From Algoriphagus algorifonticola (GTDB taxonomy: Bacteria; Bacteroidota; Bacteroidia; Cytophagales; Cyclobacteriaceae): DNA of 64,000 nt. Position numbers and translations under genes: made by a program. The stretch lies in NCBI RefSeq assembly GCF_007655305.1, contig NZ_VLOG01000045.1, forward strand, positions 5,096 to 69,095, in the 5' to 3' direction. This document shows, piece by piece, positions 15,861 through 26,300 of this stretch; within the stretch, counting starts at the first letter, position 1; every line of letters begins with the position of its first letter. The notes under the pieces are model-generated. The model made no database searches, was not told the DNA's origin, and saw only the letters and a list, made by a program, of their open reading frames with translations.

Positions 15861-16730
15861 ATGATATTAATTACAGGAGCCAACGGGCATTTAGGGGCGG
15901 CCACTATCGAATCTTTATTGAAAAAAAATCCTAAAACCCCAATTAGGGCATTGGTAAGAACCGAAGAAAAAGGAGCTCCATTCAAAAAAAAAGGAGTGGA
16001 TATTGCCATAGGAGATTACTTTAATTATGATTCATTGCTTGCGGCTATGCGGGGGGTAGATGTCCTTTTACTGGTTTCATCAAGTTCCATAACCGGACGT
16101 TATGAGCAGCATTCTAATGCCATAAAAGCGGCAAAAGAGAGTGGCATAAAGCATATCGTTTACACCAGTGTGCTGAAATCTTCCCCTGATTCCAAATTCA
16201 GTGGAGGTATGGATCACGTAAAAACAGAAGCAGAGATTAAAGCATCAGGAATTCCTTATACCATTATGGGAAATACCTATTATGCTGATTTTCTACCGAT
16301 GTTGTTAGGAGATTTTACCAATACAGGAGCTATTTATTACAGTGCTGGTGATGCAAGGGTAAATTTTGCGTCACGAAATGATATGGCAGAGGCCAATGCA
16401 GTTGTACTTTCCAACCCTTCTGCCCATCAGAATAAAGTGTATAATATCACCGCATTAAAAGCATATACCTTTACAGAGATAGCTGTTATGCTTTCGGATA
16501 TTGTAAATGCCCCTGTAAACTATGTAGATATTCCACTGGAAGATTTGAAAAAGGGCATGCTGCAACATGGTTTGCCGGAAAATGTTACGGGTATGATGGC
16601 AAGTATTGCCGAGACCATGAAAGCCGGGGAGTTTGATTATGCCGATGATACATTAAAGAAATTAATTGGTCATCCTCCTCTTGATTTAAAGGATTTTCTA
16701 AAAAGTGTATATGGCACAAAATCCTTGTAG
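15861..16730 (+). CDS. NmrA-family NAD(P)H-dependent reductase
   Basis: 289 aa with an N-terminal Rossmann motif TGANGHLGAATIESLL and ALVRTEEKG after beta-2, the NmrA/QorB-like pattern of atypical short-chain dehydrogenases. YTSVLKSSPDSKFSGG and NTYYADFLPML fit NAD(P)H:quinone oxidoreductase 2-like proteins, which lack the Tyr-x-x-x-Lys pair. It likely reduces quinones or acts as a redox sensor. First gene after the probable ArsR operator. Confidence 0.8.
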   Translation: MILITGANGHLGAATIESLLKKNPKTPIRALVRTEEKGAPFKKKGVDIAIGDYFNYDSLLAAMRGVDVLLLVSSSSITGRYEQHSNAIKAAKESGIKHIVYTSVLKSSPDSKFSGGMDHVKTEAEIKASGIPYTIMGNTYYADFLPMLLGDFTNTGAIYYSAGDARVNFASRNDMAEANAVVLSNPSAHQNKVYNITALKAYTFTEIAVMLSDIVNAPVNYVDIPLEDLKKGMLQHGLPENVTGMMASIAETMKAGEFDYADDTLKKLIGHPPLDLKDFLKSVYGTKSL

Positions 16731-16775
16731 GATAAATAAAACCTTAAATAGTAGAAATTCATAAATGAAACCAAT

Positions 16776-17537
16776 ATGGGAAAATTAGAAAACAAAGTTG
16801 CAATCATTACAGGTGGTGCCGGCAGTATCGGCCTGATTACCGCCAAACTTTTTTTACAAAACGGTGCGAAAATAATGCTTGTTGACGTAAATGAGGATTC
16901 GTTGAAAAATGCTGCAACAGAATTACAATCACCAAATGTTGATTATTGCGTAGCAGATGTTACCCAAAGTTCTGATGTTGAAAAATATGCACAGAAAACA
17001 GTAGATAAATTTGGCAAAATAGATGTGTTCTTCAATAATGCAGGGATCGAAGGGGTGGTAAAGCCAATTACAGAATACCCGGAGGAAAATTTTGATAAAG
17101 TTATTGCTGTCAATGTGAAAGGGGTTTGGTTGGGCATGAAGCATGTGTTACCAAGAATGAATGACGGAGGAAGTGTTATCATTACATCTTCCGTAGCAGG
17201 GCTTATTGGCATCTCAGGAATGACCGCCTATAATGCAAGTAAACACGCCACCATTGGTATTATGCGAGCCACAGCACAGGAGGCTGCCCCACGAAAAATC
17301 AGGGTAAATACAGTTAATCCGGGGACCGTTGATAACCGGATGATGCGTTCTCTGGAAGAAGGAATGGCTCCAGGACATGCAGAGGCAATAAAAGCGGAAT
17401 TTATAAAAGGTATTCCCTTGGGAAGGTATGTTCAGCCCGAAGAAGTAGCCAATGTAGTTTTGTATTTAGCTTCTGACGATAGCCAATTTATAACTGCAAC
17501 CATTAATGTGGTAGATGGAGGAATGGCGGCATATTAG
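16776..17537 (+). CDS. Short-chain dehydrogenase/reductase
   Basis: 253 aa classical SDR. Cofactor motif TGGAGSIGLITAKL (TGxxxGxG), D39 after beta-2 suggesting NAD(H) preference, NNAG at about 89-92, catalytic Ser in ITSSVAG (~140), and YNASK (Y153, K157). The C-terminal VDGGMAAY is normal. The substrate cannot be told. Same strand as the NmrA-family gene, 45 nt downstream. Confidence 0.85.
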   Translation: MGKLENKVAIITGGAGSIGLITAKLFLQNGAKIMLVDVNEDSLKNAATELQSPNVDYCVADVTQSSDVEKYAQKTVDKFGKIDVFFNNAGIEGVVKPITEYPEENFDKVIAVNVKGVWLGMKHVLPRMNDGGSVIITSSVAGLIGISGMTAYNASKHATIGIMRATAQEAAPRKIRVNTVNPGTVDNRMMRSLEEGMAPGHAEAIKAEFIKGIPLGRYVQPEEVANVVLYLASDDSQFITATINVVDGGMAAY

Positions 17538-17620
17538 ATTCTCTGTTTATTCAACATCGGCACTTACATAGTTATCTGCTCTAAAACCGAATTTATTTAT
17601 ACACGAAAAAATATCAAACC

Positions 17621-17974
17621 ATGAACATCAAAGAAAAAATCGAAGACCTAATCAAGCTAATGCTGTCGGGCAAACAAATGGATGCTTTTGAAAAGTATTA
17701 TCATGAAGATGTAGTAATGCAGGAAAACTCCAAACCCCCAATGGTTGGCAAATCAGCCAACAGGGAAAGGGAAATTCAAGGGATGCAGATGATTGAAACG
17801 TTTCACGGAGCAGAAGTAAAAGCAGTTGCCGTGGGCGACAATGTGACTATGGTAGAATGGGAATTTGATGTCACCTACAAAGGCGCGCCCCGCATGAAAA
17901 TGTGCCAGGTGGCCGTGCAAAAATGGAAGGACGGCCAAATTATTCATGAACGTTTTTATTATTCAACTAACTAA
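17621..17974 (+). CDS. SnoaL-like/NTF2-fold protein
   Basis: 117 aa: helical start with YYHEDVVMQENSKPPMVGKS, then strands MVEWEFDVTYKG and WKDGQIIHERFYY, the NTF2-like SnoaL pattern. Such proteins bind or isomerise small hydrophobic molecules, often polyketide or aromatic; the catalytic role here is unknown. Its end overlaps the formal start of the next reading frame, though the next gene probably starts later. Confidence 0.75.
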   Translation: MNIKEKIEDLIKLMLSGKQMDAFEKYYHEDVVMQENSKPPMVGKSANREREIQGMQMIETFHGAEVKAVAVGDNVTMVEWEFDVTYKGAPRMKMCQVAVQKWKDGQIIHERFYYSTN

Positions 17975-18014
17975 AATCAAAACAAGAGCAATTTCACTCG
18001 ATCAAGCCATTGCC

Positions 18015-18431
18015 TTTATGTCATCGTTTAATGAAAATAATGGAAGCAACCCTTCCAATGAAAAATATATTCCCGGAACCTGCAATATGGGGAGAGAGGA
18101 AATCAAAAGGCGAAAAGCAAGTGGATGGACAGGGTTGGTACTAACGGTAATTACCATTTCTCTCTTATTATGGTTCAGTGCACCTCACTGGATGCGACTT
18201 GTAGTTTTCATTCCGGCAGTAATGGGAGCAACAGGATTCATACAGGCGTACAATAAGTTCTGCGTGTATTTCGGATTTGGGCACATGTTCAATTTAGGAG
18301 AGGTGGGGAAAACAGATACCATCGATCAAAAAGAATTCAGGGTGAAAGACAGAGCAAGAGCCTGGCAATTGCTTGCCTATGCTTTTGGTACAGGATTGAT
18401 TATTACTGTAATCGTTTATCTCCTGCCCTGA
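18015..18431 (+). CDS. Small membrane protein
   Basis: About 138 aa from the ATG at 18015 (MSSFNENNGS). A longer frame opens at 17946 but would overlap the SnoaL gene by 29 nt. YIPGTCNMGREEIKRRKASG precedes three hydrophobic stretches (VLTVITISLLLWF, LVVFIPAVMGATGF, AYAFGTGLIITVIVYLL). I recall this CN(I/M)G-x-EIxRR pattern from conserved small membrane proteins without known function. It lies in the redox cluster. Confidence 0.6.
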   Translation, partial: FMSSFNENNGSNPSNEKYIPGTCNMGREEIKRRKASGWTGLVLTVITISLLLWFSAPHWMRLVVFIPAVMGATGFIQAYNKFCVYFGFGHMFNLGEVGKTDTIDQKEFRVKDRARAWQLLAYAFGTGLIITVIVYLLP

Positions 18432-18542
18432 TTTTGATCGGATATAAACCAGGTAAGTGAACTACTTGGCAGTTCTTGCTTGAGCATCATGCTTAAGTAT
18501 AGAATTTATGGAAATGAAATTCATTTAGTAAACAAAACCATC

Positions 18543-18920
18543 ATGGAAAAGCAAACAAAGAGTAAAACAAGAAAAATTGCCGCATGGGTGATAATTGGAC
18601 TAGTGGGTGCGTTGGTTATTATGAGCGCCACCATGAAACTGACACACGCTGAAGAATTGGTAACTAATTTCACTAAATGGGGATTGATTGATAACCTCAC
18701 GTTTATAGGAATTGGCGAATTGATTTTCATCATTTTATTTATTATTCCCAGAACATCCTCCCTTGGGTTTCTTTTGTTAACCGCCCACTTTGGTGGAGCC
18801 ATTGCCACTCATCTACAACATGAGGAATCGTTTATAATGCCTGCCATTATTTTGACTGTGATCTGGATTGGTAATTACCTGCGCAATCCCGAAATGCTGG
18901 CAAGTTTTACGAAAAAATAA
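18543..18920 (+). CDS. DoxX-like membrane protein
   Basis: 125 aa from the ATG at 18543 (MEKQTKSKTRK); a formal start at 18480 adds 21 unlikely residues. Four hydrophobic segments and GALVIMSATMKLTH, GELIFIILFIIPRTSSLGFL and HFGGAIATHL match DoxX/DoxD-like proteins, which in other bacteria accompany redox stress or quinone-handling genes. It overlaps the next start by one base (TAATG), so translation is coupled. Confidence 0.75.
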   Translation: MEKQTKSKTRKIAAWVIIGLVGALVIMSATMKLTHAEELVTNFTKWGLIDNLTFIGIGELIFIILFIIPRTSSLGFLLLTAHFGGAIATHLQHEESFIMPAIILTVIWIGNYLRNPEMLASFTKK

Positions 18921-19585
18921 TGGACATAAAAGCAATAGCCGTATTAGGCGCCAATGGCCGAACTGGAATTGAAATTGTAAAACAAGCCCTGGAAAAAGGT
19001 TGGGTTGTAAAAGCATTGGTTCGCGACAAACAAAAAATCAAACTTGCAAATCCCAATCTACAAGTCATTGAAGGAAATCCTATGCGTATAGATGATGTGA
19101 GGAAAGTTATCAAGGAAACACATGCCATCTTTGTTGCGCTCAACATTGGAAGGAAATCTGACCTGCCTTGGGCAAAAGTGACTTCGCCACTTGATTTATT
19201 GTATACAAGTATGAAAAATATAATTTTCGCAATGAATGAAAACGGTGTAAAGCGGGTGATAACTGTTTCAGCCTGGGGAACAGGCGATAGCTACAAAGAA
19301 ACAAATTGGATATTTAAATTTCTTATCAAAAAGACCAACGTTGGTGTAGCCTACGCAGGTCATGAAGATCAGGAAAGAGTACTTCGTACAAGCGGACTGA
19401 AATGGACATCTGTTCGACCGGTTGGCCTTAGCAGCAGTGAAAAGCAGAAGCAAGTTCGGGTAAGCATTAAAGGCGATAAAAAACTAAACATGACCATCAG
19501 CCGAAAAGATGTTGCCCGCTTTATGCTGGACATTGTTGATGATGAAAAGTATTACCAGCAAGAACTTTCTATTTCATCAGAATGA
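18920..19585 (+). CDS. NAD(P)-binding reductase, atypical SDR
   Basis: 221 aa. VLGANGRTGIEIVKQALEKG is the Rossmann motif of the BLVRB/NmrA-like group (GxxGxxG), with VKALVRDKQK following and TVSAWGTGD and WTSVRPVGLS in the later part. Catalytic Tyr/Lys pair absent as in this subgroup. Probably reduces a flavin, quinone or similar compound. Coupled to the DoxX gene. Confidence 0.75.
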   Translation: MDIKAIAVLGANGRTGIEIVKQALEKGWVVKALVRDKQKIKLANPNLQVIEGNPMRIDDVRKVIKETHAIFVALNIGRKSDLPWAKVTSPLDLLYTSMKNIIFAMNENGVKRVITVSAWGTGDSYKETNWIFKFLIKKTNVGVAYAGHEDQERVLRTSGLKWTSVRPVGLSSSEKQKQVRVSIKGDKKLNMTISRKDVARFMLDIVDDEKYYQQELSISSE

Positions 19586-19642
19586 CTTTATCCGGTAGCG
19601 GAGTAACGTGCGTCCGATTTAAATTCCCTTTTGAATTGTAAA

Positions 19643-20551
19643 ATGAACCGATCAGACTTTATAAAAATAATGGGAGCAGCAACAATAGGTTTTGGGACTT
19701 CAAATGTAAAGAGCTGGGCCAATTCGATAACCGGCTTACCCGAACAGGAAGTAACCCTTCCGGTTCTTTTTACTTCGCACGGAAACCCAATGGACATACA
19801 CCTTCCTCATAAAGCGAATCCTTTTTTAACTTATCTTTTTGATTTAGGTGTTGACTTACGAAAAAAATATCCAAAAGAAATTAAAGCCATATTGGTAGTA
19901 TCAGCACACTGGTGTACCAAAGGCACATACGTAAATGTTTCTCCGTGGCCGGAAACGATTTACGATTTTTACGGTTTCCCTCCCGAATATTACACTATAA
20001 AATACATGGCTCCAGGTGCTCCGGAATTTGCCAAAAATGTAGCAGAAGCCATCCCTGCAATTAGAACTACAACCGAATGGGGTTTCGATCATGGCAATTG
20101 GCCCATGCTTCGTCATCTTTTCCCAGATGCCAATGTACCGGTTTTTCAGATGAGCATTGATTATTATCAATCTCCTCAATACCACTATGAGTTAGCAGTT
20201 CAACTGAAGAAATTAAGAACGAAGGGTGTTTTGATTATCGGCAGCGGTTCCGTTGTTCATAATCTTCAATTGGCAAGTTCCAGACTTTTCAAAGGCGATA
20301 AAACCTTGTATGGATGGGATAAGGAATTTGATGAATGGATAAAACAGAGAGTGGTGGACCGCGACATAAAAAGTTTGATGAATTATGAAAAAACAAAATT
20401 TGGAAAAATGGCTGCCCCGACTCCCGATCATTATGTGCCGCTAATTTATTCTATGGCTATGCTGAATACCAACGATACTATAGAGCACACCTATGAAAGT
20501 CTTTTGCCTGCATTTAGCGACCGTAGTTTCATCATTGAATCAACCCATTAA
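19643..20551 (+). CDS. Extradiol dioxygenase, YgiD/DODA type
   Basis: 302 aa from the ATG at 19643; four upstream codons with a TTG are less likely. The class III extradiol ring-cleavage pattern is clear: FTSHGNPM with H46, LVVSAHW with H89, WGFDHGNWPML and IGSGSVVHNL, which give the metal and catalytic histidines. The first ~30 residues (MNRSDFIKIMGAATIGFGTS) resemble a signal but lack the twin arginines. E. coli YgiD is a zinc 4,5-DOPA dioxygenase. In this cluster it may open catechols or related aromatic compounds. Confidence 0.8.
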   Translation: MNRSDFIKIMGAATIGFGTSNVKSWANSITGLPEQEVTLPVLFTSHGNPMDIHLPHKANPFLTYLFDLGVDLRKKYPKEIKAILVVSAHWCTKGTYVNVSPWPETIYDFYGFPPEYYTIKYMAPGAPEFAKNVAEAIPAIRTTTEWGFDHGNWPMLRHLFPDANVPVFQMSIDYYQSPQYHYELAVQLKKLRTKGVLIIGSGSVVHNLQLASSRLFKGDKTLYGWDKEFDEWIKQRVVDRDIKSLMNYEKTKFGKMAAPTPDHYVPLIYSMAMLNTNDTIEHTYESLLPAFSDRSFIIESTH

Positions 20552-20564
20552 ACAATAGTATAAC

Positions 20565-21053
20565 ATGACCTTACATTATGATTTTGAGCTTCCAAAAAGA
20601 ACAGGAGCCAAACCAACTACCACACCGAGCAATCCTCACATGCAATTGGATCAACAACCAAAAGACAGAAAGCTGGTGGATGAACTCATTGGTTGGGCAT
20701 TCTCGCTTCCTGATATTTCAAAGGAGTATAGCAAAATCTCTGTACCCGGAGCACAGGCCATGTGTATGTCAGAAGAAAAAATGTGCACACATTGTAATGC
20801 TTTTATGGTTGAAACGGAATTTGCGCATTTTCATCCTGCTCCGGATGGCAGTATGCACTTAGGCCTCCCGCAGCGTGATGTAAAAAAAGTAATTGAACTG
20901 GGTTGGGGCGAATTGCATCCTGTAGTGCATAAAGGATGGTTGCCGCCAAACTTCATAATGGTTTACGCGCCCAGAAACGAAGAGGAGGCCGATGAGATTA
21001 AAAAAATTATTTTTCGCTCCTACCAATTTGCAATAGGTGAAATAAGCGATTAA
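20565..21053 (+). CDS. DUF5519 (luciferase-domain) protein
   Basis: 162 aa. HFHPAPDGSMHLGLPQ followed by VIELGWGELHP is the DUF5519 signature, where the histidines and the GWGE turn are conserved. CTHCNAF (C-x-x-C) near residue 76 is unusual and might bind a metal. Function unknown; the luciferase name reflects a domain label only. It starts 13 nt after the dioxygenase gene. Confidence 0.65.
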   Translation: MTLHYDFELPKRTGAKPTTTPSNPHMQLDQQPKDRKLVDELIGWAFSLPDISKEYSKISVPGAQAMCMSEEKMCTHCNAFMVETEFAHFHPAPDGSMHLGLPQRDVKKVIELGWGELHPVVHKGWLPPNFIMVYAPRNEEEADEIKKIIFRSYQFAIGEISD

Positions 21054-21105
21054 TGAGGCGAAGTTTGGGTCAGTAAAAATAAATTCTACTAAAAAAAAAT
21101 TAACC

Positions 21106-21537
21106 ATGCACGAAAATGATTTTCAAATATTGAAGCACGCCATCGAAAACATGATGCCTGCTAACAAAATACTCGGTTTAAAAATAGTTGAGATTACAGC
21201 AGGCTCGGTTCATATTCATGTTCCATTCAAAGAAGAGTTTATTGGTGATTTTATACAAGGCCGCTGGCATGGAGGTATTCTGGCCGCCATTGCCGATACT
21301 GCCGGAGGAGTGGCCGGGGCAACGGCTTTACATTCACCCAATGACAGGCTGAACACCATTGATATGCGCATTGATTATTTACATGCAGCCGTTAAGGCGG
21401 ATGTACAAGCAAAAGCACGAATAATTAAACAAGGGAAGACAATCATTAAGGTTGATGTAGAATTGTTTCAGCCCGATAATAAAGAACCGGTCGCCCTCGC
21501 AAGATGTGTGTATAGCGCATTAAGGAGTGAATCTTAA
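21106..21537 (+). CDS. PaaI-family hotdog thioesterase
   Basis: 143 aa single hotdog domain. GRWHGGILAAIADTAGGVAG holds the HGG-x-x-x-x-x-D/E active-site pattern, and TIDMRIDYLHAAVKADVQAK follows as in PaaI thioesterases. It likely hydrolyses an aryl- or acyl-CoA thioester, fitting an aromatic-compound role for the cluster. Last gene before the TetR regulator. Confidence 0.8.
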   Translation: MHENDFQILKHAIENMMPANKILGLKIVEITAGSVHIHVPFKEEFIGDFIQGRWHGGILAAIADTAGGVAGATALHSPNDRLNTIDMRIDYLHAAVKADVQAKARIIKQGKTIIKVDVELFQPDNKEPVALARCVYSALRSES

Positions 21538-21631
21538 CATGAGCCGCTCAAATTTATGCAAAAATCAGCTTGTTTGAGCTAAACTCCCCAACCGAAAGAA
21601 TTCTTAAAAGAGTGGGTTTAAAAAAAATGTA

Positions 21632-21667
21632 TATCTTTGCACTCGACCAAAAAACTAATTTGGTCGA
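21632..21667 (+). promoter_or_regulatory. tetR promoter box with palindromic operator
   Basis: TATCTTTG (21632-21639) is a TAnnTTTG -7 box; the palindrome TCGACCAAA-N7-TTTGGTCGA covers 21643-21667, just where transcription should start. A closely matching site lies at 22301-22325 before the efflux operon. Confidence 0.7.
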
Positions 21668-21688
21668 TAAATAGTTTGGGAAGAAACA

Positions 21689-22282
21689 ATGGAAACAACA
21701 ATGGACATTAAAGACGATGTAAGTGAGGTCATCCTAAATTCCGCTAAAACCATCTTTGCCAGATATGGTTTTAAGAAAACCACAATGGATGAAATAGCTC
21801 ATGCTTCAAGAAAAGGCAAAAGTTCCATCTATCATTACTTCAAAAGCAAAGAAGATATTTTCAAGGCAATCGTTGAAAAGGAATCGGATGTGTTAAGTGC
21901 TGCCATAGCAAAAGCAATCAATGCAGAAACTACCTCTGAAAAAAAAATACGGGCTTATGTTTTAACAAGAATGAAAGTTATTAACAAATTAACCAATCTA
22001 TACAGTGCTTTAAAAGATGAATATCTGGAGCATTACAGTTTCATTGAAAATGTCAGAGTGAAGTATGACACCGAAGAGGTTAACACCATCAAAGGAATAT
22101 TGAAGACGGGTGTTGAAGAAGGTGATTTTAAAATAGAAGACATCAACCTCACCGCCTTTGCCCTGGTCACAGCACTGAAGGGTTTAGAATATCCTTTATT
22201 CATTAAAAACAATTATGCAAAAACAGAAAATCGGTTTGAAGGATTGCTGAACGTGCTTTTTTATGGAATCATAGCGAGGTAA
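21689..22282 (+). CDS. TetR/AcrR-family repressor
   Basis: 197 aa. N-terminal TetR HTH at ~10-56: ILNSAKTIFARYGFKKTTMD, EIAHASRKGKSSIYHYFKSK then EDIFKAIVEKE. The C-terminal ligand domain is variable. It stands upstream of an RND efflux operon on the same strand, and matching 25-bp operator-like sites lie before both genes, so I infer that it represses itself and the pump until a substrate binds. Confidence 0.9.
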   Translation: METTMDIKDDVSEVILNSAKTIFARYGFKKTTMDEIAHASRKGKSSIYHYFKSKEDIFKAIVEKESDVLSAAIAKAINAETTSEKKIRAYVLTRMKVINKLTNLYSALKDEYLEHYSFIENVRVKYDTEEVNTIKGILKTGVEEGDFKIEDINLTAFALVTALKGLEYPLFIKNNYAKTENRFEGLLNVLFYGIIAR

Positions 22283-22300
22283 TTTTTTTTTAACCCATTA

Positions 22301-22325
22301 TCGACCAAAAAACTAAAATAGTCTA
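22301..22325 (+). promoter_or_regulatory. Second TetR operator-like site
   Basis: The first 16 bases are identical to the operator at 21643-21658 and the remaining half keeps the palindrome with three changes. It lies 23 bp before the membrane fusion gene. Confidence 0.65.
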
Positions 22326-22347
22326 ATTGTAATTAATAGAACTAACA

Positions 22348-23388
22348 ATGAATATGAAAGTCAATAAACTGCACATCGCTCTTTGGTTTTCCGTTATCCT
22401 GGCCGGATGCTCGTCAGGAGAGAATACATCATCGGAAAGTGCGAAGCACATTTCCCTTAATGTTAAAACAGAAGAAGTAATTCAATTTAAAGGAAGCCAT
22501 ACAGTTGGGTATTCCGGGGTTGTGGTGCCAAAGAAAAATACACCACTCAGTTTCTCGGTGCCGGGAACCGTTTCGAAAATAGCAGTAGAAGAAGGACAGC
22601 AGGTAAACAAAGGCCAGTTGCTGGCACAACTAAATCCATCGACTATGGAGAACACCTACCAGATGGCATTTCAAAAATTACAACAGGCACAGGATGCGTA
22701 TAACCGGTTAATGCCGATGCATGAAAATGGTACCCTGTCTGAAATAAAATGGGTGGAGGTAGAAACAGGATTAAGTCAGGCAAAATCGGCTACAGCCATT
22801 GCAAAAAAAGGACTTGACGATACAAAACTATATGCTTTTACAGCGGGTGTGATAGGTAAAAAATCGATTCAGGAGGGAGAGAATGTATTTCCAAATATTA
22901 CAGTTTTTGAATTATTCGACATCAGTAAAGTATATGTAAAAATTCCCGTACCAGAAGATGAGATCAGTTCGTTCAAAAAGGGAGATCAGGCCATCATTAC
23001 TGTTGGAGCTATCTCTAAAACAATCACCGGTATTGTAAGAGAAATTGGTGTTTCGGCTGATATATTTTCACACTCCTATCCGGTAAGACTTGAAGTTGAC
23101 AATTCTGATTTAGCCATTAAGCCGGGTATGGTTTGTACAGTCAACTTTGCAACCCAAAACAAGGCGACCGGTGTTCTTATCTCTAACAAAGCAATGCAGC
23201 AGGATTTACAAGGGACGCAGTTTGTATATGTGATAGAAAATAACACGGCTCAAAAGCGAGCGGTGAAAACCATTGCTTTAATCGACCAAAAAATTCTGGT
23301 CAGCGGAAATTTGAAAGAAGGTGATAAAATCATTGTGGCAGGGCAAGACAAACTTCGCCAGGGCTCACAGGTAAACATTATAAAATAG
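22348..23388 (+). CDS. RND efflux membrane fusion lipoprotein
   Basis: 346 aa. Lipobox VILAGC with C21, then a HlyD/AcrA-type chain: lipoyl half FSVPGTVSKIAVEEGQQVNK, hairpin residues ~105-155, second lipoyl half AFTAGVIGKKSIQEGENV, then beta-barrel and membrane-proximal domains. It bridges the inner-membrane pump and the outer-membrane channel in the periplasm. The next gene starts 4 nt after its stop. Complete length. Confidence 0.9.
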   Translation: MNMKVNKLHIALWFSVILAGCSSGENTSSESAKHISLNVKTEEVIQFKGSHTVGYSGVVVPKKNTPLSFSVPGTVSKIAVEEGQQVNKGQLLAQLNPSTMENTYQMAFQKLQQAQDAYNRLMPMHENGTLSEIKWVEVETGLSQAKSATAIAKKGLDDTKLYAFTAGVIGKKSIQEGENVFPNITVFELFDISKVYVKIPVPEDEISSFKKGDQAIITVGAISKTITGIVREIGVSADIFSHSYPVRLEVDNSDLAIKPGMVCTVNFATQNKATGVLISNKAMQQDLQGTQFVYVIENNTAQKRAVKTIALIDQKILVSGNLKEGDKIIVAGQDKLRQGSQVNIIK

Positions 23389-23392
23389 CATC

Positions 23393-26300
23393 ATGACGAC
23401 ACATAAGTTTAATGTCATAGAATTGGCTATGAGGTATAAGCAAATAGCCATTACCATAACAAGTCTGTTGGTGTTGTTTGGTATATTTTCTCTTTGGGTA
23501 ATGCCCCGAAATGAATTTCCTGAGTTCATCATTCGACAGGGATTGATCATCGGTGTATTTCCGGGGGCTACTTCCGAACAGGTGGAAGACCAATTAGCCA
23601 CCAAAGTGGAAAGTTTTCTTTACGGTTTTAAAGAAGTAAACCGGGAGAAAACGTATTCCATATCCAGAGAAGGAATGTTGGTTGTGTTTGTGGAAGTAAA
23701 CAACAACGTAAAAGACCCTGATGGCTTTTGGGATAAAATAAAATTCGGCCTCAGCGAATTAAAATTACAGTTGCCACCGCAGGTACTTGCGCTGATTGCC
23801 AACAATGATTTTGGCGATACAGCCGCTTTGCTACTTACCATACAATCAGAAAGCAAAACCTATAAAGAGCTGGAGAAAGAATTGAAAATTATCGAAACGG
23901 AATTGCGAAAAATAAAGGCCGTTTCTAAAGTAAAACACTACGGAATTCAACAGGAACAGATAGCCATTTATCTGGATAATGCTAAACTGGCTTATTACGG
24001 TGTGCGTCCTATTACGGTGCTTGCCGCCATGCAATTGGAGGGTGCTGTGTATTACGGTGGCGAACTCAATAATTCAGAATTGATTACACCGATACATATT
24101 CCAGCAAATTTCAAATCGGAAGAAGACATTAAAAACCAAATCGTGTATGCCGATCCTGCTGGTAACATCATCCGGATGAAAGATATTGCTACTGTAGTTA
24201 GAAAATATAAGGAACCTGACTCTTTCATAAAAAACAATGGGGCAAAAAGCTTGCTGGTGTCATTGGAAATGCAACCTGGCAACAACATTGTTGATTTTGG
24301 GAAACAGGTGGATCAATCCCTCGCTTCCATCCGGACTAAAATTTCTTCTGATGTAAATCTGGATAAGATTGCTGATATGCCAACAGCCGTAGATCGTTCC
24401 ATTATTCATTTCCTGAAAGAATTTTTCATTGCTATTATCGCTGTGATCATCGTTACGATGTTGTTATTGCCTTTACGGGTAGCTGCGGTTGCCGGCGTAA
24501 CGATCCCCATTACCATTTTTATAACCGTAGGCATTTTATATTTATTAGGTGTTGAACTACACACCGTTTCGCTTGCAGGATTAATCGTTGTATTAGGCAT
24601 GGTGGTGGATAATGCCATTGTTGTTATTGATAGTCATGTAGAAAAATTAGATCATGGCGAAACGCCCTGGGATGCTGCCTGGAAAAGTGCGACAGAACTT
24701 TTTGTTCCGGTATTTTCTGCTACCCTTGCCATTATCGCTACCTATGTTCCTTTGGTATTTTTCTTATCTGGAATGACCGGTGATTTTGTTGGTTCTCTGC
24801 CTGTTACCATTGGTGTGGCCTTGTTTACGTCTATGCTGGTGGCCTACTTTCTGGTTCCTTACATGAGCTATGTATTTATCAAAAAAGGAGTCAGGAAAGG
24901 AGAAGCGGAAGAAGCAAAAGCCGATAAGAAGTCACTACTCGATTGGGTGCAACAGTTTTATAATAGCACACTCGAAAGTGCCTTCAGAGGACCAAAGCTG
25001 ACCATGCTGGTAGGCTTACTCTCCATTTTATTAGGCGGAGCAATCATGGCACTGTTGCCACGACAGTTATTTCCAAAAGTGGAGAGGAATCAGTTTGCCG
25101 TAGAAATTTATCTACCGGAAGGATACACACTTGCCCAAACAGTTGCTGTTGCCGATAGTATGGAGGTATTGCTCATGAGTGATAGTCGGGTGGTTAATGT
25201 AGCCTCCTTCATGGGTACCAGCTCACCACGTTTCCACACTACCTACGCACCTAATTTCCCATCAAAAAATTATGCGCAGTTGGTAGTCAATACCATAACA
25301 GCCGACGATGCCGTGGCAATATTGGATGAATATGAAGCAAAACGCAATATTTTTCCAAATGCCTATGTGCGCATGAAACAATTGGATATGCTGAGCACAA
25401 CCGCTCCGATTGAAGTACGGATTTCCGGTAACAACATTGATTCCATAAAAGCCATCGCTGAAAATGTAAAAAGTATAATGCAACAAAACGATGCTGTTAT
25501 ATGGGCGCGTACGGATTATCTTAATAAAAGGCAGGGTGTGCGTGTAGATGTGAATGATGAACTCGCCAACCGGTTAGGGTTGACCCGAGGACTAATCGCC
25601 TCTTCAATAGCATCTGGTTTCTCTGGGATACCTATAGGTACAGTTTGGGAAGGAGATTATCCGGTAGATGTGAAGGTCATTAATCCAATCGATAAAAGAG
25701 ATGGTTTTGATGATATCGAAAATCAAAATGTAACATCCCTGTTTTTGAGTGCCACAGTTCCTGTGCGACAGGTAACTACCATAACCACCGACTGGAGCGA
25801 AGGGCAAATTATCCGCAGGAACGGTGTACGAACTATTACGGTGCGAGCGGATGTAAAAAGAGGGGTGCTACCTTATAAAATATTAGCTGAACTAAAGCCG
25901 GAACTCAAAAAAATAAAAACAGGTTCCGATGTTCAACTCACGTATGGCGGTGAGGAGGAAAGTGAATTGGAAAATTATACACCGCTGAGCAAAGCCATGC
26001 TGGCAGGCGTAATGTTGATTTATTTTATTTTGCTTTTCCAGTTTAAGCGATCGAGATTAGTCTTTTTAGTGATGCTGACCATGCCTTTAAGTTTTCTGGG
26101 TGCGGCTATGGGTTTAGTACTTACCGGTTATCCTTTTGGGCTTACCTCCTTCCTCGGAATAATGAGCCTTATGGGTATCGTCGTGCGCAATGGCATTATC
26201 CTGATTGATTATGCTGAAGAGCTCCGCAACAAGAACGGAATGTTATTGGCGGAAGCAGCGGTGGCTGCCGGTAAGCGTAGAATGCGCCCCATATTTCTCA

